Below, piece by piece: positions 55,139 to 64,000 of a stretch of DNA of 64,000 nt. The notes beneath the pieces were generated by a model. It was given only the letters and a program-made list of their open reading frames with translations, did no database searches and was not told where the DNA came from. Made by a program: the position numbers and the translations under genes. Source of the stretch: Curvibacter sp. CHRR-16 (GTDB lineage Bacteria > Pseudomonadota > Gammaproteobacteria > Burkholderiales > Burkholderiaceae_C); the NCBI RefSeq assembly GCF_018474005.1, contig NZ_JAHCSH010000004.1:186001-250000 (forward strand). Reading direction: 5' to 3'. Positions within the stretch are counted from its first letter, which is position 1. The number at the start of each line of letters is the position of its first letter.

Positions 55139-56041
55139 TCATAACTTGGTTTTGAACCACTGCAGTGCCCGCTGGAAACCGTTCTCTGCATCGGCCTTGC
55201 GGTAGCTAGCGCGGTAGTCGGCGTGGAAAGCATGGCCTGCATCGGGGTAGATGACGAATTCGCTGGCCTTGGCCGCTGCATTGCCCTTCTGGGCTGCGGC
55301 TTGCAAAGCGGCTTTCATTTCGTCCACCGTGGACAAGGCAATACCGCCGTCTTTGCCACCGTACAAGCCCAGCACCGGGCCTTTGAGTTCGCCAGCCAAC
55401 TGCACTGGGTGCTTGGGCGTCATCTCTGAGGATGCGCCCACCAAGCGACCATACCAAGCCACACCGGCTTTGATTTGCGGGTTGTGGGCGCTGTAGAGCC
55501 ACGTGATGCGGCCACCCCAGCAAAACCCGGTGATGGCGAGTTTTTTCACATCGCCCTCGTTCTCAGCGGCCCACTGCACCACAGCATCCAAATCTTGCAT
55601 GACTTGGGCATCTGGCACCTTGGAGACGATATCGGCCATCAGTTTGCCCATATCGGTGTAAGTGGTGGCATCGCCTTGGCGGGAAAACAAATCGGGGGCA
55701 ATGGCCAAATAACCCGCTTTGGCAAAACGGCGGCAGGTGTCGGCTATGTAGGCGTGAACACCAAAAATCTCGTGCACCACCAAGACTATCGGCAAGTTGC
55801 TCTTATTGGCTGGTCGAGCAAAGTAAAAAGGCACAGTTTGGCCTTCTACGTCCACCACCTTTTCGCCTGTTTCCAGGCCTTCTTCCGAGGTGGTGATGGC
55901 CGTTTGTGCAATAGCCGACACGTGGGCTGCTGCGTAAGTGGCCCCCAAAGCGACTTTGAGCGCCGTCCGGCGGCTGGCACCTTGCTCGGTGCTACGGCCT
56001 GGCAATTGCGATTCGATCTCTTGTTTCAACAAATCAAGCAC
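55139..56041 (-). CDS. Dienelactone hydrolase-family protein
   Basis: The 300-residue alpha/beta hydrolase has the cysteine nucleophile in ITGFCWGGRITW, the acid in LYGGKDGGIAL and the histidine in YPDAGHAFHADYR, the family triad. Residues about 24-48 (ASRRTALKVALGATYAAAHV) form a Tat-like export signal preceded by a charged extension. The start is uncertain: GTG at 56041 has a GAGGAG ribosome site, while an in-frame ATG lies at 56092. Typical substrates are lactones of ring cleavage, but many members are uncharacterised. The Mn riboswitch lies just past its stop. Confidence 0.87.
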   Translation of the reverse strand: MLDLLKQEIESQLPGRSTEQGASRRTALKVALGATYAAAHVSAIAQTAITTSEEGLETGEKVVDVEGQTVPFYFARPANKSNLPIVLVVHEIFGVHAYIADTCRRFAKAGYLAIAPDLFSRQGDATTYTDMGKLMADIVSKVPDAQVMQDLDAVVQWAAENEGDVKKLAITGFCWGGRITWLYSAHNPQIKAGVAWYGRLVGASSEMTPKHPVQLAGELKGPVLGLYGGKDGGIALSTVDEMKAALQAAAQKGNAAAKASEFVIYPDAGHAFHADYRASYRKADAENGFQRALQWFKTKL

Positions 56042-56103
56042 ATGCGTCTCCTCTGAATGGATTGGAAAGCGCACATGCTGCCACAGGGCCATGGCCCTGT
56101 GAA

Positions 56104-57699
56104 TCAGCGGGTTACCCGTAGTGCGGCGTACTGCGGCAGGGTTGGTGCTGCCGATGTTTGCACACTGAAGACCGATACCACTTCGCGCAATTTGTCAGCT
56201 TGCTCGCGCAAACTCATGGAGGTGGCAGCACTTTGCTCCACCAGTGCGGCGTTTTGCTGTGTCAGCTGATCGAGCTCGGCCAAAGCCGTGTTCACATCGC
56301 CAATGTCATGGCTTTGGGTACCTGTCATGGTGCTGATTTCGCCCATCACATGCACCACCTGTTGCACGGCCTGCACGATTTCATTCATGGTTTGGCCTGC
56401 TGAATTCACCAATTCAGAGCCTGATTGGACTTTTTCCACCGAATTGTTGATAAGGCCCTTGATCTCGCGGGCGGCCTCGGCGCTTCGTCCCGCCAAGGAA
56501 CGCACTTCGCTGGCTACCACCGCAAAGCCACGGCCTTGCTCACCGGCACGGGCAGCTTCCACAGCGGCGTTCAGGGCCAAGATATTGGTTTGGAACGCGA
56601 TGCCGTCAATCACGCTGATGATGTCGGCAATCTTCTTGCTGCTGGTGTCTATCTCTTGCATAGTGCTGACCACTTGCGAGACCACCTGCCCGCCGCGCTG
56701 GGCCACACTGCTGGCGCGTTGCACCAAGTCGCTGGCCTGCACGGCACTGCCGGCGCTGTGCTGCACCGAATCGGTGATGTTGCGCAAATTGGAGGCCGAT
56801 ACCTGCAAACTGCCTGAAGCCCGTTCGGTGCGCTGGGCCAGATCGTTGTTGCCAGCGGCGATTTCGCCAATCGAGACCGCCATGTTGTCGGCGCTGGCGC
56901 GCACCTGCGCCACCATGTCCGACAAAGCCCCCGTCATATTGCGCAAGCTGTGCAGCAGTTGGGCAAACTCGTCGTTGCCTTCGACGCGGATTTCGGTTTG
57001 CAAATCCCCTTGAGCAATGCGTGCAGCCACTTTGTTGGCAAAGTCCATCGGCTGGCGAATAGAGCGCACAAAGCTGGCAATGGCCACTACGGTCAGCCCA
57101 ATCAAGGCCAGCATGGCCACTGTGACGATGGTGATGGAGCGACTGCGCCCCTTTTCAATTTCTTGATCGGCTTGGGTCAACACTGATTTTTCGTAAGTCA
57201 ACACCGCTTTTTGGGCCGCCAAATACGCATCCATGGCTGGCAAATACTGGGTATCTACGATTTGCTTGCTTTGCGCGGCATCGCCAGCAGCTTTGGCATC
57301 GCGGGCTTTTTCGCGTGCGGCAATCATGGCCTTGCGGGTATCGGCGACCTTGGCCATGAGACTTTTACTCTCTGCATCCAATTGCAAAGCCTCCATCTGC
57401 TTTTGCAACTCCGAAATTTTGGCCGTGGTTTTGGCAATCGGCTCTTTGAAAGCAGCAGCCACGGCTGGATCAGAAGCTATCAGGGAAGCTTGGGTGCGTG
57501 CTGCATTGCTCAAAGTCAGGCCATTCCATTCGATGGCCATTTGCACCAAATCCTCAGCGACAACCTCTTTGGCGCGCGTCTTCTCCATCACGCTATCGAG
57601 ATACCACTGCCCTGCTATACCCACACCGCCCAAAGTCACAGCAATGCCCAAACCGAAACCCCACAGTTTGGAAATCACGGGAATATTTCGCCATTGCAT
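56104..57699 (-). CDS. Methyl-accepting chemotaxis protein
   Basis: The 531-residue receptor has a first membrane helix at about 10-31 ([19 protein letters not shown]), a periplasmic helical sensor, a second helix at about 190-212 ([20 protein letters not shown]), a HAMP linker and a signalling domain. The tip, [20 protein letters not shown], is conserved. The C terminus lacks a CheR-binding pentapeptide. The sensor is mostly helical, of the four-helix type, with unknown ligand. It is a different receptor from the one at 15732-17324 but of the same general class. Confidence 0.93.
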   Translation of the reverse strand: MQWRNIPVISKLWGFGLGIAVTLGGVGIAGQWYLDSVMEKTRAKEVVAEDLVQMAIEWNGLTLSNAARTQASLIASDPAVAAAFKEPIAKTTAKISELQKQMEALQLDAESKSLMAKVADTRKAMIAAREKARDAKAAGDAAQSKQIVDTQYLPAMDAYLAAQKAVLTYEKSVLTQADQEIEKGRSRSITIVTVAMLALIGLTVVAIASFVRSIRQPMDFANKVAARIAQGDLQTEIRVEGNDEFAQLLHSLRNMTGALSDMVAQVRASADNMAVSIGEIAAGNNDLAQRTERASGSLQVSASNLRNITDSVQHSAGSAVQASDLVQRASSVAQRGGQVVSQVVSTMQEIDTSSKKIADIISVIDGIAFQTNILALNAAVEAARAGEQGRGFAVVASEVRSLAGRSAEAAREIKGLINNSVEKVQSGSELVNSAGQTMNEIVQAVQQVVHVMGEISTMTGTQSHDIGDVNTALAELDQLTQQNAALVEQSAATSMSLREQADKLREVVSVFSVQTSAAPTLPQYAALRVTR

Positions 57700-57801
57700 A
57701 CACGCTCCTCGTTTACGGAAACAGTTTAGAACTACCGTCTCCTTTTAACCGAGGAATACCGAATACAAAAGGTAAAAAAACCTTGCAAAACCATTCCAGC
57801 T

Positions 57802-60663
57802 TCAGTGCGCCGCTTCCCAGTTGGGGCCCAGCCCCAACTCGGCCACCAGCGGCACGGCCAATGTGGCGGCGTTGGCCATGAGGCGCGGCACCTCCTGCTT
57901 GACCCAATCCACCTCGGCCAGCGGCACTTCCAGCACCAGTTCATCGTGCACCTGCATGATGATGCGTGTGGCTTGGCCCTGCGCATCGAGCGCCTGCTGC
58001 ACTGCCACCATGGCCAGTTTGATGATGTCCGCCGCCGTGCCCTGCATGGGCGCATTGATGGCGGCACGCTCGGCCCCAGCGCGACGTGGGCCGTTGGGGG
58101 ATTTGATCTCGGGCAGGTACAAGCGGCGGCCAAACACGGTCTCCACATAGCCTTGGGCGCGGGCCAGCTCACGGGTTTGCTCCATGTAGAGCTTCACGCC
58201 GGGGTAGCGCTCAAAGTAACGCTCGATGAAGTTCTTGGCCGCCGTGTTGTCTATGCCCAAACTCTTGGCCAAGCCATACGCGCTCATGCCATAGATAAGG
58301 CCAAAGTTAATCGTCTTGGCATAGCGGCGCTGCTCGTTGCTCACCTGGTCTATGGCCACGCCAAACACTTCCGACGCGGTAGCGCGGTGCACGTCGTGCC
58401 CGTCTTGGAAAGCGCGCTGCAAGGCCGCATCACCACTCAGGTGGGCCATGATGCGCAGTTCGATCTGGCTGTAGTCGGCACTGGCAATGACGCAGCCCTC
58501 GGGGGCCACAAAAGCCTCGCGTACGCGGCGGCCTTCCGCGGTGCGGATCGGGATGTTCTGCAGGTTGGGATCATTGCTGGAGAGTCGCCCGGTAACAGCC
58601 ACCGCCTGCGCGTAGTGGGTGTGCACACGGCCCGTGCGGGGCAGGGCCAGTGCGGCCAATTTGTCGGTATACGTGCCTTTGAGCTTGGACAGGCCCCGGT
58701 GCTCCAGGATGCGGGCGGGCAGCGGGTAGTCTTCGGCCAGCTTTTCCAGCACCTCCTCGTCAGTGCTGGGCGCGCCAGTGGCGGTTTTCTTCACCACGGG
58801 CAAGCCCAGTTTGGTGAAGAAAATCTCGCCAATCTGCTTGGGGCTAGCCAGGTTGAACGCTTGCCCTGCTAGCTGGTGCGCTTCGGTCTCCAACTCCATG
58901 ATGCGCGCACCCAGTAGCTGGCTTTGGCGGGCCAACACCCCGGCATCCACGCGCACGCCGTTGCGCTCCACGCGGTACAGGGCTTCGCTGCTGGCGATTT
59001 CCAGCTCGTAAATAAAGCGCAGCTTGGCGTTTTGCTCTATGCGCGGCCACAGCGTCAGGTGCACGTCCAGCGTTTGGTCGGCGTCTTCGCAGGCGTATTC
59101 GGCCACGCGCTCCACTTCCACTTGGTCTATGGTGAGCTGCTTGGCACCCTTGCCACACAGGTCTTCAAAGCTGATGCCGGTGCGCCCCACGTGGCGCTCG
59201 GCCAAGCTGGTCAGGTTGTGCGGGCGGTGCACTTCCAGCACGTAGCTTTGCAGCATGGTGTCGTGCACATAGCCGCGCACCTCGATGCCATGGTTGGCCA
59301 ACACATGGCGGTCGTACTTCACGTTCTGACCCAGCTTGGGGCGGCTGGCATCTTCCAGCCAGGGCTTGAGCAGGGCCAGCACCTCGTCACGCGGCAGTTG
59401 CTCGGGCGCGCCGGGATAGCTGTGCGCCAGCGGGATGTAGTAGGCCACGCCGGGCTGGGTGCTGAAAGACATGCCCACGATCTCGGCCCGCATTTCATCC
59501 AGATTGTTGGTTTCGGTGTCCAGCGCCACCAGCTCGGCCGTTTGCAGGGTTTGCAGCAAAGCCTCTAATGGAGCGCGCTCCAGCACAGTGTGGTACTGGC
59601 GGGTGCTGGCGTGGCTGGCGGCTGGAAGTGCGTCCTGAACCTCGTCAGCCTGGGCAGCCGGGGCAAACAAATCCCCGGTTCCGCCTGCGCCGCTGGTTTT
59701 GGCTGTGCGGGCAGGCTTGTCAGCGGCAGCGCCACCCAGCACAGCCTTGGCCAAGGACTTAAAACCGTAGCGCTGGTAAAAATCAGCCAATTGCTCTGTA
59801 GAGCTTGTGGATATTGCTGTGGCCGCTATCGATTCCATAGCAGGCCAAGCGGGTATCCACTGCGCCAAGTCGCAGTCGGTGCGGATGCGCAGCAGCTCAC
59901 GCCCGGTGGGCAACCACTCCAGCGCCTTGCGCAGGTTCTCGCCCGCCACGCCTTTGATGGCGGCAGCGTTCTCCACCACGCCTTGCAGCGAGCCGTATTC
60001 CTGCAGCCACTTGGCAGCGGTTTTGGGGCCCACCTTTTCCACGCCGGGCACGTTGTCCACGGCGTCGCCCACCAGCGTCTGGTAGTCCAGCATCAGGCGG
60101 GCGGGCACGCCAAACTCGGCCTCCACGCCAGCCAAGTCGCGGCACTTGCCATTCATGGTGTCCACGATGCTGATGCGCTCGGTCACCAACTGGGCCAGGT
60201 CTTTGTCACCACTGCTGATGAGCACGTTCATGCCCTGGCGCTCGCCCTCCACCGCCAGCGTGCCAATGACGTCATCGGCCTCGACGCCGGGCACATCCAG
60301 CACCGCCCAGCCGAGCAACTTGACCACTTGGTGGATGGGCTCGATTTGTGCGCGCAAGTCGTCGGGCATGGGCGAGCGGTGGGCTTTGTACTCGGGGTAC
60401 AACTCGTCGCGAAAGGTGGGGCCTTTGGCATCGAACACGCAGGCCACGTAGTCGGCGTGCACGTCTTTGCGCAGGCTTTGCAGCATGTTGATCATGCCGC
60501 GAATGGCCCCCGTGGGTGGGCTGCTGGGGTCGCTGGGGTCGGCCCGCAAATCGGGCATGGCGTGGAAGGCGCGGTACAGGTAGCTGGAGCCATCGACCAG
60601 CAGCAAGGTCTTGGGCTTGTCGCTGGGCAAAGTCACGGTGTCGGGATTCAGGGCATCGGTCAT
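57802..60663 (-). CDS. polA: DNA polymerase I
   Basis: The 953-residue protein has all three activities: an N-terminal 5' nuclease (LLLVDGSSYLYRAFHAMPD, SSGDKDLAQLV), a 3'-5' exonuclease whose metal-binding acids are kept in VALDTETNNLDEM, and the polymerase. Polymerase motif A is ADYSQIELRIMAHLSGD, the O-helix region is RRYAKTINFGLIYGM and motif C is QVHDELVLEVP. It fills gaps in repair and lagging-strand synthesis. Near residues 274-293, at the end of the 5' nuclease domain, the sequence SIAATAISTSSTEQLADF comes from the dispersed repeat. An upstream frame overlapping thrB is rejected. Confidence 0.96.
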   Translation of the reverse strand: MTDALNPDTVTLPSDKPKTLLLVDGSSYLYRAFHAMPDLRADPSDPSSPPTGAIRGMINMLQSLRKDVHADYVACVFDAKGPTFRDELYPEYKAHRSPMPDDLRAQIEPIHQVVKLLGWAVLDVPGVEADDVIGTLAVEGERQGMNVLISSGDKDLAQLVTERISIVDTMNGKCRDLAGVEAEFGVPARLMLDYQTLVGDAVDNVPGVEKVGPKTAAKWLQEYGSLQGVVENAAAIKGVAGENLRKALEWLPTGRELLRIRTDCDLAQWIPAWPAMESIAATAISTSSTEQLADFYQRYGFKSLAKAVLGGAAADKPARTAKTSGAGGTGDLFAPAAQADEVQDALPAASHASTRQYHTVLERAPLEALLQTLQTAELVALDTETNNLDEMRAEIVGMSFSTQPGVAYYIPLAHSYPGAPEQLPRDEVLALLKPWLEDASRPKLGQNVKYDRHVLANHGIEVRGYVHDTMLQSYVLEVHRPHNLTSLAERHVGRTGISFEDLCGKGAKQLTIDQVEVERVAEYACEDADQTLDVHLTLWPRIEQNAKLRFIYELEIASSEALYRVERNGVRVDAGVLARQSQLLGARIMELETEAHQLAGQAFNLASPKQIGEIFFTKLGLPVVKKTATGAPSTDEEVLEKLAEDYPLPARILEHRGLSKLKGTYTDKLAALALPRTGRVHTHYAQAVAVTGRLSSNDPNLQNIPIRTAEGRRVREAFVAPEGCVIASADYSQIELRIMAHLSGDAALQRAFQDGHDVHRATASEVFGVAIDQVSNEQRRYAKTINFGLIYGMSAYGLAKSLGIDNTAAKNFIERYFERYPGVKLYMEQTRELARAQGYVETVFGRRLYLPEIKSPNGPRRAGAERAAINAPMQGTAADIIKLAMVAVQQALDAQGQATRIIMQVHDELVLEVPLAEVDWVKQEVPRLMANAATLAVPLVAELGLGPNWEAAH
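59784..59844 (-). repeat. Dispersed 61-base repeat, copy 3, inside polA
   Basis: Read on the minus strand, GCTATGGAATCGATAGC begins the element, and AAGCTCTACAGAGCAATTGG is its later core. It aligns without gaps over 61 bases to 8026-8086 (about 39 identities by eye) and to 15689-15749. It is read in the same codon phase as the aroA copy, giving SSTEQLAD against SSSGQLAE. It sits between PolA domains, where an insertion could be tolerated. Confidence 0.6.
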
Positions 60664-60732
60664 GGGGGGATTGTGCCTGCTGTACTGTGCGTTGCTGCGC
60701 GGGGCCCCCAGCAAGCCCCCTACAATTCGGGC

Positions 60733-61752
60733 ATGGCCGTCTACACCGAGGTCTCCCAAGCGGAGGCCAGCAAACTTCTCTCCTCGCTGCAACTGGGCAC
60801 CCTCATTTCTATGGAAGGGTGCATGGGCGGCATAGAAAACACCAACTACTTCGTCACCACCGACCAAGCACCCTATGTGCTGACGGTGTTTGAGCGCTTG
60901 GGCTTTGAGCAATTGCCCTTTTACCTGCGCCTGATGAAGCACCTAGCGCTGCACGGCATTCCCGTGCCCGACCCGGCTGCTGACAGCGATGGCGACGTGC
61001 TGCACACACTGCAAGGCAAACCCGCTGCCGTGGTGAACCGCCTGCGCGGCAAGAGCGAACTGGCCCCCAGCGCAGAGCACTGCGCCCAAGTGGGCGCCAT
61101 GCTGGCCCGCATGCACTTGGCAGGCCAGAGCTTTGGCATGGAGCAGCCCAATTTGCGGGGCCTGTCGTGGTGGAATGAAACCATTCCCGTAGTGCTGCCG
61201 CACCTGACGGCCGAGCAAGCCCAACTCATCAGCGCCGAGTTGGCTTACCAAAACCATGTAGCCGCCAGCAGCGACTACACCGCCCTGCCCCGTGGCCCCA
61301 TCCACGCCGACCTGTTCCGCGACAACGTGATGTTCGAGACCGTGGACGGCCAGCCTACGCTGAGCGGCTTCTTTGACTTTTACTTTGCTGGCGTGGACAC
61401 TTGTTTGTTCGACTTGGCCGTGTGCCTGAATGACTGGTGCATAGACCTGCCCACGGGTATGACCGACCTGCCACGCAGCCAAGCCTTTGTGCACGCCTAC
61501 GAGAGCGTGCGCCCTCTCACAGCAGCCGAACGCCGCCTGCTGCCCGCCATGCTGCGCGCCGGAGCCTTGCGTTTTTGGACATCACGCCTGTGGGACTGGT
61601 TTTTGCCACGCGAAGCCTCCATGCTCAAGCCCCATGACCCCACCCACTTCGAGCGCGTACTGCGCCACCGCAGCCAGCAACCACTGACCATGGATGCACT
61701 GGCAACCACGACCACACAGGCAACAGCCACCCCTAGCGAGACCACTGTATGA
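60733..61752 (+). CDS. thrB: Homoserine kinase (APH-fold ThrB)
   Basis: ThrB phosphorylates homoserine for threonine synthesis. The 339 residues belong to the kinase group with an aminoglycoside phosphotransferase-like fold, found in many betaproteobacteria and alphaproteobacteria, and not to the GHMP type of E. coli. Landmarks are GIENTNYFVTT near the start, the catalytic loop GPIHADLFRDNVMFE, and the metal site in SGFFDFYFAG. It is divergent from polA across 69 bases and overlaps the next gene by four bases. Confidence 0.93.
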   Translation: MAVYTEVSQAEASKLLSSLQLGTLISMEGCMGGIENTNYFVTTDQAPYVLTVFERLGFEQLPFYLRLMKHLALHGIPVPDPAADSDGDVLHTLQGKPAAVVNRLRGKSELAPSAEHCAQVGAMLARMHLAGQSFGMEQPNLRGLSWWNETIPVVLPHLTAEQAQLISAELAYQNHVAASSDYTALPRGPIHADLFRDNVMFETVDGQPTLSGFFDFYFAGVDTCLFDLAVCLNDWCIDLPTGMTDLPRSQAFVHAYESVRPLTAAERRLLPAMLRAGALRFWTSRLWDWFLPREASMLKPHDPTHFERVLRHRSQQPLTMDALATTTTQATATPSETTV

Positions 61753-62513
61753 AGCTGCACACACTCCCCGCCAGTACCGGCTGGCAATGGGTGCGCGCCG
61801 GACTGCGCACCTTCTGGCGCCAGCCTTTGGCCATGAGCGGGTTGTTCTTTCTCATGATGCTCTTGCTCAGCTTTATTGGCGCTATTCCTTATGTGGGTAC
61901 GCTGCTGGCGCTGACCTTGTTCCCAGCCGCCACGCTGGGCTTTATGGTGGCTTCTGAGCAAGCGCAACACAGCAAATTCCCCTTACCCACCGTGCTGATA
62001 AGCGCTTTTCGTGCTGGCCCCGAGCGCATGCGCAACATGGCCAAACTGGGATTTTTGTATGCAGGCTGCTTGCTTGTGGCGATGCTGCTTTCCAGCATCA
62101 TCGACGGGGGTACCTTTGCCAAACTCTATCTGCATGGCGGCGACATCAGCCCTGAAGCAGTAGCCCGCCCGGAATTCATGTGGGCTGGCCTAGTGGCCTT
62201 GGGGCTGTATTTCGTGCTGTCGGCGGTTTTTTGGCACGCCCCCGCACTGGTGTACTGGCACAACCTGTCCCCCATCAAGAGCTTGGTATTTAGCTTCATG
62301 GGTTGCTGGCACAACTGGCGTGCTTATTTGGTGTACGCACTGTGCTGGGCGGGTTTGAGCATGGGTGTGACGCTCACAGTGGCCACGCTGACGTCCTTGA
62401 CAGGCAATGACCAAATCGTCATCACCGCCTTGGTGCCAACCACCTTGCTGCTGGCGAGCATGTATTTCTGCTCGTTCTACACCACGTTTGTAGAAACCTT
62501 TGACCCAAGCTAA
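61749..62513 (+). CDS. BPSS1780-family membrane protein
   Basis: The 254-residue protein has five or six membrane helices (for example LAMSGLFFLMMLLLSFIGAI and GLYFVLSAVFWHAPALVYWH) and resembles the BPSS1780 family of uncharacterised betaproteobacterial membrane proteins. It follows thrB with an ATGA overlap, the usual place for this family, so the two are cotranscribed. Function is unknown. A block of short CTAG-containing palindromes (62538-62560) follows and overlaps the end of the convergent regulator gene. Confidence 0.8.
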   Translation: MKLHTLPASTGWQWVRAGLRTFWRQPLAMSGLFFLMMLLLSFIGAIPYVGTLLALTLFPAATLGFMVASEQAQHSKFPLPTVLISAFRAGPERMRNMAKLGFLYAGCLLVAMLLSSIIDGGTFAKLYLHGGDISPEAVARPEFMWAGLVALGLYFVLSAVFWHAPALVYWHNLSPIKSLVFSFMGCWHNWRAYLVYALCWAGLSMGVTLTVATLTSLTGNDQIVITALVPTTLLLASMYFCSFYTTFVETFDPS

Positions 62514-62537
62514 AGAGCGCTTGTTTGTGCAAGCCAA

Positions 62538-62560
62538 GGCCTAGGGACCTAGGGGCCTAG
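62538..62560. repeat. Short CCTAGG palindrome cluster between convergent genes
   Basis: GGCCTAGGGACCTAGGGGCC has two CCTAGG palindromes and GGCC ends, giving a foldable block between the membrane protein gene and the regulator; the regulator's stop codon (TAG) lies inside it. It may help end transcription, but there is no T tract. Confidence 0.4.
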
Positions 62561-63258
62561 ATCTTGGCGGAGCGCTCCTCACTGGCAGGCTCATTGTCGT
62601 CGGGGTCACCACCATCGACCAAGTGCTGGGCCCCAACCAAAATCATGCGCACCATCACCACCAGCTGCTCGGTGACACCGGGCCACTTATCACGTGGCAA
62701 ATCCACTGTGCTGGCCCCCATGGCAAACACCAAGCGCGTGATGGCTTTGGCTGCCAAAGCCGGCTCATAGAGCGCGTTGTCACCCGCTAGCCGAATCAAG
62801 TCCAGCCGCAATTCATCTTCAAAATAGTTCAACTGGCGATCCACCGCTTGCTTGAACGCATCAGACCCCACCATGCCCTCGCGCAGCAAGATGTGCAGCA
62901 GCTTGTCATCGCTGCTGAGCTGCTGCATGAAAATTTCCAGCGAATTGCGCACCACGCTGCCATGGCCCCGCGCCCGCTGGCGCGCCGTACCAATGATTTG
63001 CCGCAGCGAGGCACCTGCCATGTCGATGAGTGCCACCGCCAGCTCATCCATATCGCGGAACTGGCGATAAAAACTGTTAGGCGCAATGCCCGCTTCGCGC
63101 GCCACTTCGCGCAGGCTCAGCGACGACACACTGCGGTGCGGCCCCAAGAGCGACAAGGCCGCAGCAATCACGTCTTCGCGCGAAATCACGGGCTTGCGCC
63201 CCACCCCATTGCTGGGGCTGCTGGCGGCGACATTCGGTGGGGTGGAAGAGGTATCCAT
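62557..63258 (-). CDS. TetR-family repressor of the FabR/DesT type
   Basis: The 233-residue protein has an N-terminal helix-turn-helix that closely follows FabR: SLSLREVAREAGIAPNSFYR and FRDMDELAVALIDMAG. FabR and DesT repress genes for unsaturated fatty acid synthesis or desaturation in response to acyl-CoA or acyl-ACP. The divergent gene is a ferredoxin-NADP reductase-like protein, like DesC beside DesT in Pseudomonas, so control of a desaturase system is likely. N-terminal (20 residues) and C-terminal extensions are specific to this protein. Confidence 0.88.
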   Translation of the reverse strand: MDTSSTPPNVAASSPSNGVGRKPVISREDVIAAALSLLGPHRSVSSLSLREVAREAGIAPNSFYRQFRDMDELAVALIDMAGASLRQIIGTARQRARGHGSVVRNSLEIFMQQLSSDDKLLHILLREGMVGSDAFKQAVDRQLNYFEDELRLDLIRLAGDNALYEPALAAKAITRLVFAMGASTVDLPRDKWPGVTEQLVVMVRMILVGAQHLVDGGDPDDNEPASEERSAKI

Positions 63259-63335
63259 GGTTTTAGTAAGGTTGACCCAATAATACCCAAAGAAATAAAA
63301 TACACTTGTGCATATATCTGTACTAATGCCTGTTC

Positions 63336-64000
63336 ATGAATTCTGTCAGTCTCTCCGCCAAGCCACGTCGCACCCGTCCATCATGGTGGATGCGCAAGGC
63401 CTTGCCGTGGCTACACGCCGCTGTTGACCCCTCCACCGCCGACTTCTGGCTGCAACGCATCAACCCCACTTGGAGTTGGCAGCGCAGTCTGGCCCGCATC
63501 GTTTCCATCAGCCACCCCGCGCAGGGCTATGTGTCAGTGGTGTTGCGACCCAACAAGCACTTTCGCGGCTTCAAAGCCGGGCAACACACCAACCTGAGTG
63601 CCATCATCCATGGTCGGCGCATCACACGCAGCTACAGCTTTACCCAGCCCCCCGGTGCCGATGGCCTATTGCACCTGACCGTGCGCCACGTAGAAGGCGG
63701 CGTGCTCAGCAGCCATCTGTGCCAACACGCCCGCGTGGGCGATGTGCTGGAACTCTCACGCCCCTTTGGCAACATGCGCTTGGCCGCTGATGCACAGCGC
63801 CACCTACTGCTGGCGGCGGGCAGCGGCATCACGCCACTGGCCGCCCTGCTGCGCGAGTGGGCCAAGCAGCCCGCATCGGCCCGCACTGCCCCACTGACGC
63901 TGGTGTATTGGGCCCGCACCCAAGCCGAGTTGTGCTTTGCCGCTGAATTCCAAGCCCTAGCGGCCAGCCAGCCGCTGTTCCAGTTCGTACCCGTGCTCAC
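63336..64000 (+). CDS. Ferredoxin-NADP reductase-like flavoprotein, 3' end beyond the window
   Basis: The frame is open from ATG 63336 to the right edge (221 residues seen). It has the FAD-binding motif RSYSFTQPP and the start of the NAD(P) domain, LLLAAGSGITPLAALL. An N-terminal extension of about 45 residues (PRRTRPSWWMRKALPWLHAA) precedes the FAD barrel, as in DesC-like reductases that pass electrons to acyl-CoA desaturases; these usually end in a plant-type [2Fe-2S] domain, which would lie past the edge. Its divergent partner is the FabR/DesT-type gene, so a desaturase gene may follow. Confidence 0.85.
   Translation, partial: MNSVSLSAKPRRTRPSWWMRKALPWLHAAVDPSTADFWLQRINPTWSWQRSLARIVSISHPAQGYVSVVLRPNKHFRGFKAGQHTNLSAIIHGRRITRSYSFTQPPGADGLLHLTVRHVEGGVLSSHLCQHARVGDVLELSRPFGNMRLAADAQRHLLLAAGSGITPLAALLREWAKQPASARTAPLTLVYWARTQAELCFAAEFQALAASQPLFQFVPVL

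Noticed and set aside
59590-60732. N-terminal extension of thrB over polA
   Set aside because: The 380 extra residues are antisense to polA; homoserine kinase starts at 60733.

Overview
The window looks like chromosomal DNA of a betaproteobacterium of the order Burkholderiales, most likely family Comamonadaceae. The reasons are the order gyrA-serC-pheA-tyrA-aroA-rpsA-ihfB-lapA-lapB-hldE(kinase)-hldD, an aroA gene fused to cmk, and a dispersed repeat that resembles those of Comamonadaceae. The species cannot be named from the sequence. Coding density is high, and I saw no rRNA, tRNA, insertion sequence, prophage or CRISPR array.

Layout. 1-1196 (-) is the start of an exported protein that runs off the left edge. 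1454-15271 (+) is a housekeeping run: gyrase A, serine and aromatic amino acid synthesis, ribosomal protein S1, IHF-beta, the LapAB envelope genes, heptose synthesis and a ComEA-like protein. 15308-24610 holds CrcB, a chemoreceptor, MarR, a Pal-like lipoprotein, a ClC transporter, a DapB-like oxidoreductase, a Na+/H+ antiporter and TRAP transporter membrane subunits; the TRAP binding protein converges on them from the other strand. 25900-29021 (-) is xseB-ispA-dxs. 29219-32181 (+) is a Rieske oxygenase, an EamA permease and a sulfurtransferase.

32194-46913 is the most interesting part, a nitrate assimilation locus: nrtABD transport, nirB-nirD-nasA reduction and a siroheme-synthesis methyltransferase. 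Two transcription units (nrtA and nirB) each begin with a near-perfect sigma-54 promoter. Each is followed by a leader carrying an AACGAA hexaloop hairpin, a second hairpin with loop AAGGC, and a terminator-like hairpin overlapping the second one. That is the layout expected for control by an ANTAR antiterminator, and such a protein lies between the two units (36983-38380). It is fused to two PilJ-type modules. Two further proteins of the locus carry the same AGRQRMLSQR box: one exported, one cytoplasmic and MCP-like. A small AT-richer insertion (frameshifted exported protein, LprI-like protein, MazEF) separates nrtD from the regulator.

46931-57699 is mostly on the minus strand: two diguanylate cyclases, each tightly coupled to an unusual upstream gene (DUF917 family; YHYH domain), lysA with divergent lysR, a Mn exporter preceded by a yybP-ykoY-type riboswitch, a dienelactone hydrolase and a second chemoreceptor. 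57802-64000 has polA divergent from thrB and a BPSS1780-type membrane protein, then a FabR/DesT-like repressor divergent from a ferredoxin-NADP reductase-like gene cut by the right edge.
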